From the NCBI RefSeq assembly GCF_013364235.1, contig NZ_CP054919.1, forward strand, positions 3,756,701 to 3,820,700: a stretch of DNA of 64,000 nt, read 5' to 3'. Both the position numbers and the translations under genes were made by a program. Source of the stretch: Kitasatospora sp. NA04385 (GTDB lineage Bacteria > Actinomycetota > Actinomycetes > Streptomycetales > Streptomycetaceae). The notes below the pieces were generated by a model. The model worked only from the letters and a program-made list of their open reading frames with translations. It did no database searches and was not told the origin of the DNA. This document shows positions 24,541 through 33,465 of the stretch, piece after piece. Position 1 is the stretch's first letter; every line of letters begins with the position of its first letter.

Positions 24541-25743
24541 TCAGCGGCCGACGGCGACCGCCACGGCCGCGTCGATCGCACCGTAGAGCTCGGAGCGCAG
24601 GCCGAGGCGGGTGGCGCGGATGTCCACCGCTTCGGCGACGGCGGGCTGGGCGTAGCGGTCGACGGACTCGCGGATGCCGTGGACGAGGGGGGCGCCGGCC
24701 TGGCCGAGTTCGCCGCCGATGATGATGGCGGCGGGGTTGAGGCAGTTGACCAGGTCGGCGAGGACCCGGCCGATGGTGCGACCGGCCTCGCCGATGACGC
24801 GGGCGGCGGCGGGGACGTCGGCGAGCTGGTCGAGCGGCGGGAGGTCGACGGCCTCGCCGGGGCGGGCGCCGGGCGCGAGGACGTGCACCAGGCGGCGGCG
24901 GACCTCGACGATGGAGGCGACGGACTCCAGGCAGCCGCGGTTGCCGCAGCGGCACCAGGTGCCGGTGTCGGGGAGCTGGATGTGGCCGATCTCGCCGGAG
25001 ATGCCGCTGGCGCCGCGGTAGATGCGCCCGTCGAGCAGGAGGCCGGCGCCGATGCCGGTGGACGCCTTGACGTAGACGAGGTCGTTGACGGCGTGGCCGG
25101 TGCCGTAGGCGCGTTCGCCGCGGGCGCCCATCTCGGCGTCGTTGCCGACGGCGACGGGGCGGTCGAAGACCCGGCCGAGTTCGGCGGCGGGGTCCATGCC
25201 GATCCACTGGGAGAGGGTGGAGGGGGCGCGGACCACGTTGGTGCGGGTGTCGAGGGCGCCGGGGATGCCGGCGGCGATGGCGGTGATCTCGTCGAGGCGG
25301 TGCCCGGCGGCGTCGAGGGCCCGGCCGGCGAGGGTGCGGGCGGCGTCGAGGACCTCGCGCGGGTGGTTGTCGACGTCCAGGTGGGCGGTGGCCTCGCCGA
25401 GGACGGCGCCGGTGGTGTCGGCGACGGCGGCGGTGAGGTGGGTGTGGCCGAAGTCGAAGGCGAGCACCAGGGCGTGGGCCCGGCGCAGGGTGACGGCGGC
25501 GGCGCGGCGGCCGCGTCCGGTCGGGCGGAGGGGGCCGTCGGCGGCGGGGGAGGCGGTGGTCTCGCTGACGAGGCCCTCGTCGAGCAGGTCGGTGACCGCG
25601 CTGCTGACGGCGGAGCGGGAGAGCCCGGTCAGCCGGCTGATCTCGGCCCGGCTCAGGGTGCCGTGCTCGCCCAGGACGGCGAGCAGGGTGGCCCGGGTGC
25701 GCAGGCGGCGGGCCGAGGGGGCCTGGGTGGCGGGGGCTGTCAT
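24541..25743 (-). CDS. ROK-family transcriptional regulator
   Basis: A 400-residue protein. It has an N-terminal MarR-like winged helix (LSRAEISRLTGLSRSAVSSA, about residues 30-50) and a ROK sugar-kinase-like domain with an ATP-binding LAFDFGHTHLTAAV. It also has the ROK zinc motif GHIQLPDTGTWCRCGNRGCLE (about 250-270). Such proteins are sugar-responsive repressors. The start is the ATG at 25743 at the first sensible position. No sugar operon is adjacent, so the target is unknown. The gene is convergent with the sigma gene. Confidence 0.92.
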   Translation of the reverse strand: MTAPATQAPSARRLRTRATLLAVLGEHGTLSRAEISRLTGLSRSAVSSAVTDLLDEGLVSETTASPAADGPLRPTGRGRRAAAVTLRRAHALVLAFDFGHTHLTAAVADTTGAVLGEATAHLDVDNHPREVLDAARTLAGRALDAAGHRLDEITAIAAGIPGALDTRTNVVRAPSTLSQWIGMDPAAELGRVFDRPVAVGNDAEMGARGERAYGTGHAVNDLVYVKASTGIGAGLLLDGRIYRGASGISGEIGHIQLPDTGTWCRCGNRGCLESVASIVEVRRRLVHVLAPGARPGEAVDLPPLDQLADVPAAARVIGEAGRTIGRVLADLVNCLNPAAIIIGGELGQAGAPLVHGIRESVDRYAQPAVAEAVDIRATRLGLRSELYGAIDAAVAVAVGR

Positions 25744-25904
25744 GCACGGAACGGTAGCGGACCTGCCGCCCCTTTTCACCGTTGAAAGGATTATTTGACA
25801 GCCTGCTCGTCCTCTTGACGGACGAATTGGCCTATACCTATGGTCTAGGTCAGCAGGAGTACCTCATGTGCCGGTACGCGGGACGCGCCGGGAGAGGAAG
25901 GCCG

Positions 25905-26132
25905 ATGAACGCCACCCAGAGCCGTCATCGCTGGTGCGTCGAGATTCCGCACGCCAACGAGATCCGCTCCGGCCGCCACCTGTTCATCGTGGACGCCGCC
26001 GCCGAGGAGGACGCCCGCCGCGAGGCGATCGAGCGCGCCGAGTCGGCCGAGGCCCGCAGGCACCGCCGCGACGCCGACCTGGACCTCGCCCAGGTCACCG
26101 TGGTGCACCTGGGACTGCTCCGCACCCACTGA
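25905..26132 (+). CDS. Conserved small protein
   Basis: A 75-residue protein, mixed beta then charged helix (AAAEEDARREAIERAESAEARR), ending in a beta-like segment DLAQVTVVHLGLL. It resembles small conserved streptomycete hypothetical proteins. ATG 25905 is preceded by GAGAGGAAGG. A run of TGACAGCCTG and GGTCTAGG upstream (25795-25850) may include the promoter. It stands alone between the ROK gene (divergent) and the LCP gene. Function unknown. Confidence 0.6.
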   Translation: MNATQSRHRWCVEIPHANEIRSGRHLFIVDAAAEEDARREAIERAESAEARRHRRDADLDLAQVTVVHLGLLRTH

Positions 26133-26227
26133 TCCCCCGCCCGGCCGCAGCCGACGGGGGATCCGCCGTTCCGGGGCGCCCGCCCCGCCCGCATCCGCCC
26201 GCCGCACCCCTATCCGCCCGCCGCACC

Positions 26228-26301
26228 GACTTCCGGCCCGCCGACTTCCGGCCCGCCGACTTCCGGCCCGCCGACTTCAGCCCGTCGACTTCCGGCCCGC
26301 C
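26228..26301. repeat. 15-bp tandem repeats (CGACTTCCGGCCCGC)
   Basis: About five consecutive 15-base units, the first three exact and the later ones with one to three changes (CGACTTCAGCCCGTC). They lie in the 336-base gap between the small gene and the LCP gene. No ORF on either strand makes use of them. Confidence 0.8.
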
Positions 26302-26377
26302 CGCCGACGCGTCGACCGCCGCACCCGGGCCCCGTCCCCTCCGCCCGCACCCGCCCGATCGGGCCCGGTGCGGCACG

Positions 26378-26438
26378 GGTGTGACTTCACCCGACCGGGT
26401 TTGTATGCTTCGCTCGACTTCTACAGCCATGTAGAAGT
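26378..26438 (+). promoter_or_regulatory. LCP promoter with 9-bp inverted repeat at the start site
   Basis: TGACTT and TATGCT (26404-26409) form a likely promoter with about a 16-base spacer. Immediately downstream, ACTTCTACA (26417-26425) and TGTAGAAGT (26430-26438) form a perfect inverted repeat around GCCA. The predicted transcript would begin at the repeat, so it could be an operator or a 5' stem-loop. Confidence 0.55.
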
Positions 26439-26468
26439 TCGGCCGACGGCAACGGGTGAGGGGGCGTC

Positions 26469-28007
26469 ATGTCCGCACGCAGGGCGAAGGGCGGTCGCGG
26501 CGGCGCACGGAACCGCGGCCACCGGGCGCGGCGGATAGCCCTGTGGGCCACCGCGGGCACCGTCTCGCTGGCCGTCCTGGCCGGCGGCCTGGTCTACTAC
26601 CGGCTGAACGGCAACCTGAGCACCTTCGACGAGGACGGCGTCAGCAAGGACCGGCCCGCCGCCGGGAGCGCCGACGCCCAGGGCCGCACCCCCGTCAACC
26701 TGCTGCTGATCGGGTCCGACTCGCGCGACGGCGCCAACAAGGACCTCGGCGGCGGCGAGGACGGCGGCGCCCGCTCGGACACCGCGATCCTGCTGCACGT
26801 CTACGCCGACCACAAGCACGCCGTCGGGGTGTCCATCCCGCGCGACTCGCTGGTCGAGATCCCGCCCTGCATGCTGCCGAACAAGACTTGGACCAAGGAC
26901 CAGCCCAGCGCCATGTTCAACAGCGCCTTCTCGGTCGGCGACACCGAGCAGGGCAACCCGGCCTGCACCCAGAACACCGTGGAGAAGCTCACCGGGCTGC
27001 GGGTCGACCACACCATGGTGGTCAACTTCCAGGGCTTCGCCGACATGACCAAGGCGGTCGGCGGCGTCGACGTCTGCCTGCCCAAGGCCGTCTACGAGGG
27101 CGACCTCGACCCCAACCTCGGCCACAAGGGCAAGGAGTTGTTCAAGCAGGGCCACCAGACCATCTCCGGCCAGGCCGCGCTCGACTACGTCCGCATCCGG
27201 CACGGTCTCGGCGACGGCTCCGACATCGGCCGCACCAAGCGCCAGCAGGCCTTCCTGTCCTCGCTGATCAAGCAGGTCAAGTCGCAGGGCATGGACCCCA
27301 CCACGCTGCTGCCGCTGGCCGACGCCGCCACCAAGGCGCTCACCGTGGACCAGGGCCTGGGCTCGGCCGCGAAGCTGATCGACTTCGCCATGTCGCTCAA
27401 GGACGTCGACCTGCACGACATCAAGTTCCTCACCGTGCCCTGGCGCTACCAGGGCGAACGCGTCGCCCTGGTGCACCCCGACGCCGACCAGCTGTGGGCC
27501 GCGCTCCGCAGCGACCGCACCCTGGACGGGCAGGACGGCTCCGCGCCGCCCGCCGCCGGCACCGACTCCGCCTCCGCCGAGCCGGGCCCCGCCGCGTCCG
27601 GCGCCGCCTCCGCCGGGACGCCGAGGACCGACGGCACCGGTGTCAGGGTCGCCGTCTACAACGGCACCGACACCCCCGGGCTGACCACCCGGGCCGCCGA
27701 GGCGCTGGAGGGCTCCGGCTTCACCGTCACCGGCCGGGCCAACGCCGCCTCCCGCACCCACCGCAGCACCCTGGTCGAGTACGGGCCCGGCGAGAGGGCC
27801 CAGGCCGAGAAGGTCGCCGCGCTGTTCCCCGGCGCCGTCCTGGAGGCCGGCGGCCGGGCCGGGATCGCGCTCACCCTGGGCGCCGACTACGCCGCCGACG
27901 GCGGCACCACCGCCGCCCCGCCGGTGCCCACCGGCCCGCTGCCCACCAGCGTCAGCCAGGCCCGCTCCGCCGACGACGACGCCTGCGCCGACCTGACCTA
28001 CGGCTGA
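26469..28007 (+). CDS. LytR-CpsA-Psr (LCP) family cell-wall glycopolymer ligase
   Basis: A 512-residue protein with an Arg-rich cytoplasmic start, one membrane helix (about 22-46) and an extracytoplasmic LCP domain (about 75-330). The LCP motifs are visible: NLLLIGSDSRDG, ARSDTAILLHV, VSIPRDSLVEIP and the IRHGLGDGSDIGRTKRQQ segment with the catalytic Arg residues. A LytR_C domain (about 385-470) follows a Pro/Ala linker. Family members attach polymers such as teichoic acids or arabinogalactan to peptidoglycan. GTGAGGGGGCGTC precedes the ATG. It is followed by a small membrane protein gene. Confidence 0.93.
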   Translation: MSARRAKGGRGGARNRGHRARRIALWATAGTVSLAVLAGGLVYYRLNGNLSTFDEDGVSKDRPAAGSADAQGRTPVNLLLIGSDSRDGANKDLGGGEDGGARSDTAILLHVYADHKHAVGVSIPRDSLVEIPPCMLPNKTWTKDQPSAMFNSAFSVGDTEQGNPACTQNTVEKLTGLRVDHTMVVNFQGFADMTKAVGGVDVCLPKAVYEGDLDPNLGHKGKELFKQGHQTISGQAALDYVRIRHGLGDGSDIGRTKRQQAFLSSLIKQVKSQGMDPTTLLPLADAATKALTVDQGLGSAAKLIDFAMSLKDVDLHDIKFLTVPWRYQGERVALVHPDADQLWAALRSDRTLDGQDGSAPPAAGTDSASAEPGPAASGAASAGTPRTDGTGVRVAVYNGTDTPGLTTRAAEALEGSGFTVTGRANAASRTHRSTLVEYGPGERAQAEKVAALFPGAVLEAGGRAGIALTLGADYAADGGTTAAPPVPTGPLPTSVSQARSADDDACADLTYG

Positions 28008-28110
28008 GACTCGCGACCGAGACCCGCGGCCGGGGCCCACGGGCCTCCGGCCGAACCGCACCCGTACGCGCCCGCACGAGCACACCACCACTCACGGGGG
28101 GACAACGGCG

Positions 28111-28620
28111 ATGGACCGGCACACCGGCGACGGCCCCGCCCGGCAGGACCGGGACGACTTCGGGCCCGCCCCGGCCGACGGCACCGCCCCGGCCGACGGC
28201 ACCGCCCCGGCCGCCCGGCTGCGGGACGCCGAGCCCGGCCCGCCCGCCCGGAGCACCGTCCCGGGCGAGCGGCTGACCGGCTGGCTGGGCGCGCTGGCCC
28301 TGGTGGTGCCGGTCGTCAGCGGCAGCGCCGCCGCCGCGTTCTTCCTGCTCGGCGCCGTCCTCGGCCTGTCCCGCCCGCACACCGGGCTCACCGCGCCGCT
28401 GCGCACCGCCGCCTGGACCACCGTCGCCGTCGCGGTGGCCTGCGCGCTGGCCGGGCTGCTCGGCCTGCTGCTGACCGCCGTCTGGCGGCGCGGCGACCCG
28501 CCGTCCGGACCGGACCGGACGGCGGTGCCCGAACAGCGGCCTGACGGCCGGTCGGGAACGGAGTGCCCGTCAGGAACGCCCGGGCGCCGGGGGGTTCGGG
28601 CGGCACGAAAAGGGCAATAA
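28111..28620 (+). CDS. Small membrane protein downstream of the LCP gene
   Basis: A 169-residue protein with a Pro/Ala/Asp-rich N-terminus that includes an exact GTAPADGTAPA duplication. Two hydrophobic helices (about 52-90 and 95-125) and an Arg/Gly-rich tail follow. I do not recognise the family. The ATG has a GGGGGGACAACGGCG site upstream. It lies 104 bases after the LCP stop in the same orientation, so it may belong to the same envelope unit. The low-complexity tail suggests rapid evolution. Confidence 0.6.
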   Translation: MDRHTGDGPARQDRDDFGPAPADGTAPADGTAPAARLRDAEPGPPARSTVPGERLTGWLGALALVVPVVSGSAAAAFFLLGAVLGLSRPHTGLTAPLRTAAWTTVAVAVACALAGLLGLLLTAVWRRGDPPSGPDRTAVPEQRPDGRSGTECPSGTPGRRGVRAARKGQ

Positions 28621-28792
28621 CCACCGGGGGCGTTCCGAAATGGCCGGGCCATTCGTGGCCAAATGCCGGATTCACGCCGATTTCCCGGCAAAGAAAAGGC
28701 AATGATTCCCCGGCGTTCGCCCCATTCCTTCCCGGCCGCCTGGCTACGCTTCGTCGGCCTGTTACGCCTTTCCCGCCGCGAAGGAAGAATCC

Positions 28793-29449
28793 GTGAGCAC
28801 ACCCCAGCCGGGCCCGTACCCGCCGCCGGGCCAGTACCCCCCGCCCGGGCCGTACCCGCCGGCCGGGGGCCACCCGCCGCCGCAGGGCCCGTACCCGGCG
28901 CAGGGCCCGTACCCGGCGCAGGGCGCTTACCCCCAGCAGGGCGCGTACCCGCCGGGTCAGTACGCTCCGCCGCCGCCGGGTGCCTACCCGCCGCCGGGTC
29001 AGTACCCCCCGCCGCCCGCGCCCGGCGGGCCGGTCGTGTACGCGCCCCCCGGCGGCTACGGCGCCCGCACCGTGCCGCGCTGGCGGCCCCGGCAGGTCCT
29101 GACCGTGGTCGGGGTCGGCCTCGGCGCGATCGCGATGGGCGCCTACTGGCTGTTCGGCCCGCAGGACGACGCGGGCATCGCCCAGCCCGGCCAGTGCCTG
29201 TACAAGTCCGGCGGCACCGCCACCAAGCCGATCCTCGCCATCGTGCCGTGCACCGACGCCAAGGCCGCGTACAAGGTGCTCGCGGTGAAGCAGAGCAGCG
29301 ACCACTCGGCCTGCGACGACGTGGCGGGCTACACCACCCAGTACGCGCAGTGGAGCCGGAAGAAGAGCTTCAGCCTCTGCCTGGCCCCGAACCTCCAGCA
29401 CGCCCCGCGCACTCCGGCCGGCGGGGCGAGCGGCCCGGCGACCGACTGA
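28793..29449 (+). CDS. LppU/SCO3897-family protein with YPPP-repeat N-terminus
   Basis: A 218-residue protein. Residues 1-95 are Pro/Gly/Tyr-rich repeats (GPYPPPGQYPPPGPYPP type). They are followed by an Arg patch, one membrane helix (VLTVVGVGLGAIAMGAYWLF, about 103-122) and a small extracytoplasmic domain with four Cys (PGQCLYKSG, VPCTDA, ACDDVAGY, FSLCLAPN). This matches the LppU_SCO3897 family. The GTG has GAAGGAAGA upstream. Function unknown; the Cys are probably paired in two disulfides outside the cell. Confidence 0.85.
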   Translation: MSTPQPGPYPPPGQYPPPGPYPPAGGHPPPQGPYPAQGPYPAQGAYPQQGAYPPGQYAPPPPGAYPPPGQYPPPPAPGGPVVYAPPGGYGARTVPRWRPRQVLTVVGVGLGAIAMGAYWLFGPQDDAGIAQPGQCLYKSGGTATKPILAIVPCTDAKAAYKVLAVKQSSDHSACDDVAGYTTQYAQWSRKKSFSLCLAPNLQHAPRTPAGGASGPATD

Positions 29450-29587
29450 GGCGGCGGCGGTCCGGCCCGGCCGGGGGCGGTGCGCCGCCCCCGGCCCGCG
29501 GCGGCGCGGAATTATTCGGAGCGCCCGAATCCGGGTAACGGTTAGAATCCGAACTCATTTTCCGCGGGCCGAGAGGACGGTGTCCCG

Positions 29588-31300
29588 ATGCGCTGGTCGC
29601 AGTTGTACGTACCCACCCTGCGGGAGGACCCGGCCGACGCCGACGCCGCCAGCCACCGCCTGCTGGTCCGCGCCGGGTACGTGCGGCAGTTGGCGGCGGG
29701 CCACTACTCGCTGCTGCCGCTGGCGGCCCGGGTCCGGGCCCGGATCGTCGCGGTGGTGCGCGAGGAGATGGAGCGGATCGGGGCGCAGGAGTTCCTGCTG
29801 CCCGCGCTGCACCCGGCCGAGCTGTGGCGGCGCACCGGGCGCTGGGAGTCGATGGGCGAGGAGATGTTCCGCCTGACCGACCGCAAGGGCGCCGAGCAGG
29901 CCCTCGGGATGACCCACGAGGAGGTGTTCGCGCACCTCGCCGGGGAGTTGCGCTCGTACCGGCAGCTGCCCCAGGTCTGGTACCAGTTCCAGACCAAGTT
30001 CCGGGACGAGGCTCGGCCCCGCTCGGGCCTGCTGCGGGTGCGCGAGTTCACCATGAAGGACTCGTACAGCTTCGACCTCGACGAGGCCGGCCTGGAGCGC
30101 TCCTTCGAGGCGCACCGGCGGGCCTACCTGCGGATCTTCGAGCGGCTCGGGCTGCCCGCGTTCGGGGTGCGGGCCTCCAGCGGCAGCATGGGCGGCAGCG
30201 CCTCGGTGGAGTTCATGAGCCCCTCGGCGGCGGGCGAGGACCTGGTGGTGCGCTGCCCGGGCTGCGGGTACGCGGCGAACACCGAGAAGGCGCTGTCCGC
30301 GCTGCCCGCCGTCGTCGACCCGACGGACGCCGACCGGCCCGGCGCCGACCGGCCCGAGGAGTTCGCAACGCCCGCGGCGCGCACCATCGAGGAGCTGGCG
30401 GAGCGGCACGGCGTCGCGCCCGAGCGGCAGCTGAAGACGCTGGTGCAGGTGGTCGACGGGGTGCTGACGCTGGTGCTGCTGCGCGGCGACCACGCCCTGG
30501 TCGAGCAGAAGCTGCTGGACGCACTGGGCGCCTCGGCGACCCGGGCCGCCACCGCCGAGGAGATCACCGCGGCGCTCGGCGCCTCCCCCGGCAGCCTCGG
30601 CCCGCTGGGCGGCCACGGCCTGCCCGTGGTCGCGGACGAGGCGCTGCGCGGCCGCACCGGCCTGACCTGCGGCGCCAACCGGGACGGCTTCCACCTGCGC
30701 GGGGTGTCGGTCGGGCGGGACGCCGGGGTCGGCCGCTGGGCGGACCTGCGGGAGGTCGCGGCGGGCGAGGCCTGCACGGAGTGCGGGTCGGCCCTGGAGG
30801 TGCTGCGCACCATCGAGGTCGGGCACATCTTCCAGCTCGGCCGCCGCTACACCGAGGCGCTGGACGTGGCGGTCTCCGGGCCCGGCGGCGAGCGGGTGGT
30901 GCCGCTGATGGGCAGTTACGGCATCGGCGTGGAGCGGGTGCTGGCCGCCCTGGTGGAGGCGCACCACGACGAGCGCGGCATCCGCTGGCCCGCCGCGGTC
31001 GCCCCGTTCGACGTGGTGCTGACGGTGCTGCCCGACCGGGACGGGACGGTGGCGGCGGCGGCCGAGCGGCTGTACGCGGAGCTGGGCGCGGCGGGCGTGC
31101 GGGTGCTGCTGGACGACCGGGCGGAGCGGCCCGGGGTGAAGTTCGCCGACGCCGAACTGATCGGCGTGCCCCGGCGGTTGACCGTCGGCGCGCGTTCGCT
31201 GGCGGCCGGGGTGGTGGAGCTGACCGCCCGGGCGGACGGCGCCGTCCGCGAGGTGGCGCTCGACGCGGTGGTGGCGGAGCTGGCCGGGTCGGTCGGCTGA
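29588..31300 (+). CDS. proS: Prolyl-tRNA synthetase, second (paralogous) form
   Basis: A 570-residue bacterial-type ProRS. The class II catalytic core shows motif 2 (YQFQTKFRDEARPRSGLLRV, REFTMKDSYSF) and motif 3 (MGSYGIGVERVLAALVE). There is an editing-type insertion (about 220-375) and a C-terminal anticodon-binding domain (about 455-570). It differs clearly from the housekeeping streptomycete ProRS I remember: it starts MRWSQLYVPTLREDPADADA and has a shorter insertion. I therefore regard it as an extra copy. GAGAGGACGGTGTCCCG precedes the ATG. I looked for a T-box leader and saw none. Confidence 0.9.
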   Translation: MRWSQLYVPTLREDPADADAASHRLLVRAGYVRQLAAGHYSLLPLAARVRARIVAVVREEMERIGAQEFLLPALHPAELWRRTGRWESMGEEMFRLTDRKGAEQALGMTHEEVFAHLAGELRSYRQLPQVWYQFQTKFRDEARPRSGLLRVREFTMKDSYSFDLDEAGLERSFEAHRRAYLRIFERLGLPAFGVRASSGSMGGSASVEFMSPSAAGEDLVVRCPGCGYAANTEKALSALPAVVDPTDADRPGADRPEEFATPAARTIEELAERHGVAPERQLKTLVQVVDGVLTLVLLRGDHALVEQKLLDALGASATRAATAEEITAALGASPGSLGPLGGHGLPVVADEALRGRTGLTCGANRDGFHLRGVSVGRDAGVGRWADLREVAAGEACTECGSALEVLRTIEVGHIFQLGRRYTEALDVAVSGPGGERVVPLMGSYGIGVERVLAALVEAHHDERGIRWPAAVAPFDVVLTVLPDRDGTVAAAAERLYAELGAAGVRVLLDDRAERPGVKFADAELIGVPRRLTVGARSLAAGVVELTARADGAVREVALDAVVAELAGSVG

Positions 31301-31306
31301 GCGCGC

Positions 31307-31338
31307 GCGTCGGCCTCCGGGCGCCCGGGGGCCGACGC
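31307..31338 (+). terminator. Terminator after proS
   Basis: GCGTCGGCC (31307-31315) pairs with GGCCGACGC (31330-31338). The interior (CCGGGCGCCCGG) can extend the stem further. It begins six bases after the stop. Confidence 0.8.
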
Positions 31339-31807
31339 GTACGCGGCGCACACAGGGGGCGGATTCCGTGCAGACCCGGTGTGCGTGCTGCGGGGGCCGG
31401 GTGGGCCGGATGTCCCCGCCTTAACGGCGGGTTGCGCCCCGTGAAGTTCCGGGCGCCGCGACCGGCATAGCACCCCGACGAGCGACTCCTCGGGATTTCG
31501 CCGGAAAAACCCCGATCCGACGCGTCGCTACCGCACTGTCCGGCCTCCCTGTGGTAGAAGCCCCGATGGGAGGCGGTGCGCGGGCCGGAGCGGCCCGGCC
31601 GGAGGCTCGGGCGGCTCGGCAACAGGGCACTGACCTGGGGTTCCAACTACCCGCGTCCACCCGGGATGAGACGGATCTTCACATCGACGCTGACGATCGT
31701 TCACCTATTCGCCCGATGATACGATCATCCCGCTTGGGGGAGCGGCGGGTTCACCCTGCGATGACGGGGATTCAGCAGTCGGCCGCCAGTCGCCTGAAGA
31801 GAGTCTT
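31339..31807. other. Intergenic region upstream of the conservon
   Basis: A 469-base region without a convincing gene. It contains a hairpin-like CCGCCTTAACGGCGG (about 31420-31434) and a small inverted repeat GATGAT-ACG-ATCATC (31715-31729) in an AT-richer patch about 80-90 bases before cvnA, where a promoter is expected. I cannot define hexamers with confidence. Confidence 0.5.
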
Positions 31808-33067
31808 ATGACGAAATACACAGCGAACCCATTGCTCTGGGTTCTCTTCCTCGTCCTGGCCGCCGCGGTCCTTGTCGTGGTCCGCCAGCGCAAGGCAGCC
31901 GCGGCACTCCGACAGGAGATTGGCGGGCTCCGGGAGCACTACACCGACCTGGAGCACCACTATACGCAGTCGGTCGCCTCCGCTCAGGAACAAGCGGACG
32001 AAGCAACCAAAACGGTATTGAAGTCCGCCATGCGGACGCTCCAGGGCCTGGCTGCGGAACAGCAGTTGATCCTCTCCCGGCTGCAGGACAAGTACGGCGA
32101 GTCGGTGATCCTGCAGGACCTGCTGGAGGTCGACCACACCAACTCGCAGTTCGGCCGCCGCGCCCAGTCCATCGCCGTGCTGTGCGGCGGCTGGCTCGGC
32201 CGCCACCGCGACGTCGCCTCGGTGTACGACGTGGTGCGCTCGGCCCAGGGCCGCATCCGCCACTACCGCCGGGTGGAGATCCTCTCCCAGGTGGACTTCG
32301 GCGTCTCCAGCCGCGCGGTGGAGCCGGTCGCCCTGGCGCTGGCCGAGCTGCTCGACAACGCGACCTCGTACTCCAGCCCCGACACCGTCGTCGAGATCAA
32401 CATCCGCACCGTGCCCAAGGGCGTGGTGATCGTGGTGGACGACGCCGGCGTCGGCATGAACGACGAGGAACGGGCCCGCGCCGAACGGCTCCTGACGACC
32501 GAACGGGTCAACGGCGTCGGCGGCCTCGGCAACCCGCCGCAGTTCGGCCTCGCCGTGATCGGCGTGCTCTCCGAGCGCTTCGGCTTCGAGGTCTCGGTGG
32601 ACTCCGCCTCCCCGTACGGCGGCGTCCGCTCCGTCCTGCTGCTACCGCACGAACTGCTGACCGGCATGCCGGACCGGCGCTCCCAGCCGCCTGCCGCGTC
32701 CGCCCCGATGGCCGCCCAGGCCCCGGCCCAGGCGCCCGCCCCCGTGGCGCGACCGGCAGCGCAGCCGGCCGCGCTCCCCGCCGCCGCGGTCCCTCCCCCG
32801 GCAACCGAGTCGTTCGGCTCCACCGAGGACGGCCTGCCGATCCGCCGCCGCAAGCGGCCGATGGCGATCGTCCCGGCCACCGAAACCGCCCCCTACGGCG
32901 CGCCCGCAGCGCCCGCCGCCGCCGCGTCCCGCTCCGGGGAGCAGACCGCGGCGATCCTGGGGGCCTTCCAGCGCGGCACCAGGTCCGGTCGCGCCACCCA
33001 GCGGGACGACGCGAACCAGACGACCAGCACCCGCGGTGCAAGCAGTGAAGGGCATGAGTTCTCGTGA
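31808..33067 (+). CDS. cvnA: Conservon CvnA: sensor-kinase-like ATPase
   Basis: A 419-residue protein. One N-terminal membrane helix (NPLLWVLFLVLAAAVLVVVR) is followed by a coiled region, a dimerisation-like helix, and a GHKL ATPase domain with N-box ALAELLDNATSYSSPDT and G-box VVDDAGVGMNDEERARAE. A disordered Pro/Ala/Gln C-tail (about 285-419) follows. Unlike many CvnA proteins it has no large extracellular sensor domain. CvnA proteins organise a membrane complex with CvnB, C and D. The stop overlaps cvnB by 4 bases (GTGA). Confidence 0.92.
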   Translation: MTKYTANPLLWVLFLVLAAAVLVVVRQRKAAAALRQEIGGLREHYTDLEHHYTQSVASAQEQADEATKTVLKSAMRTLQGLAAEQQLILSRLQDKYGESVILQDLLEVDHTNSQFGRRAQSIAVLCGGWLGRHRDVASVYDVVRSAQGRIRHYRRVEILSQVDFGVSSRAVEPVALALAELLDNATSYSSPDTVVEINIRTVPKGVVIVVDDAGVGMNDEERARAERLLTTERVNGVGGLGNPPQFGLAVIGVLSERFGFEVSVDSASPYGGVRSVLLLPHELLTGMPDRRSQPPAASAPMAAQAPAQAPAPVARPAAQPAALPAAAVPPPATESFGSTEDGLPIRRRKRPMAIVPATETAPYGAPAAPAAAASRSGEQTAAILGAFQRGTRSGRATQRDDANQTTSTRGASSEGHEFS

Positions 33068-33465
33068 ACGACGATCTGTCTTGGATGCTCGACAGCGCGC
33101 TGGAGATCCCGGGGGCCCTGCACGCGGTCCTGATCTCCGCCGACGGCCTGCTGATGGCCCGTACCAGGGACATCGACAAGGACAACGCGGACCGGGTGGC
33201 CGCCGCGATGAGCGGCGTGCAGTCGCTCTCCCGCTCGCTCGGCTTCTTCTGCGACAACCCGACCCAGCGCTGGCAGCAGACCCTGGTCGAGTTCGACGGC
33301 GGCTGGGTGTTCCTGATCTCCGCCGGTGACGGCGCCTACCTGGGGGTGTCCGCGCTGCCGGACGTCGACATGCAGGACATCACCTTCCGGATGCAGCAGC
33401 TCGTGGGCCAGCTCGGCAAGTTCCTCGCCGCGCCGCCCCGCGAGGACCTCGGGGTCCGCCGGTGA
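33064..33465 (+). CDS. cvnB: Conservon CvnB: roadblock/LC7 protein
   Basis: A 133-residue roadblock/LC7-domain protein (LSWMLDSALEIPGALHAVLI, MARTRDIDKDNADRVAAAMS, GWVFLISAGDGAYLGV). It is related to MglB-type GTPase-activating proteins and is expected to act on the CvnD GTPase. Its start and stop overlap cvnA and cvnC by 4 bases each, so the operon is translationally coupled. Confidence 0.93.
   Translation: MNDDLSWMLDSALEIPGALHAVLISADGLLMARTRDIDKDNADRVAAAMSGVQSLSRSLGFFCDNPTQRWQQTLVEFDGGWVFLISAGDGAYLGVSALPDVDMQDITFRMQQLVGQLGKFLAAPPREDLGVRR

Noticed and set aside
26228..26301. CRISPR array
   Set aside because: Units are contiguous 15-mers without spacers; no cas genes in the window.
29450..29587. 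T-box leader upstream of proS
   Set aside because: The gap is about 140 bases and shows no specifier loop, T-box sequence or antiterminator pair.
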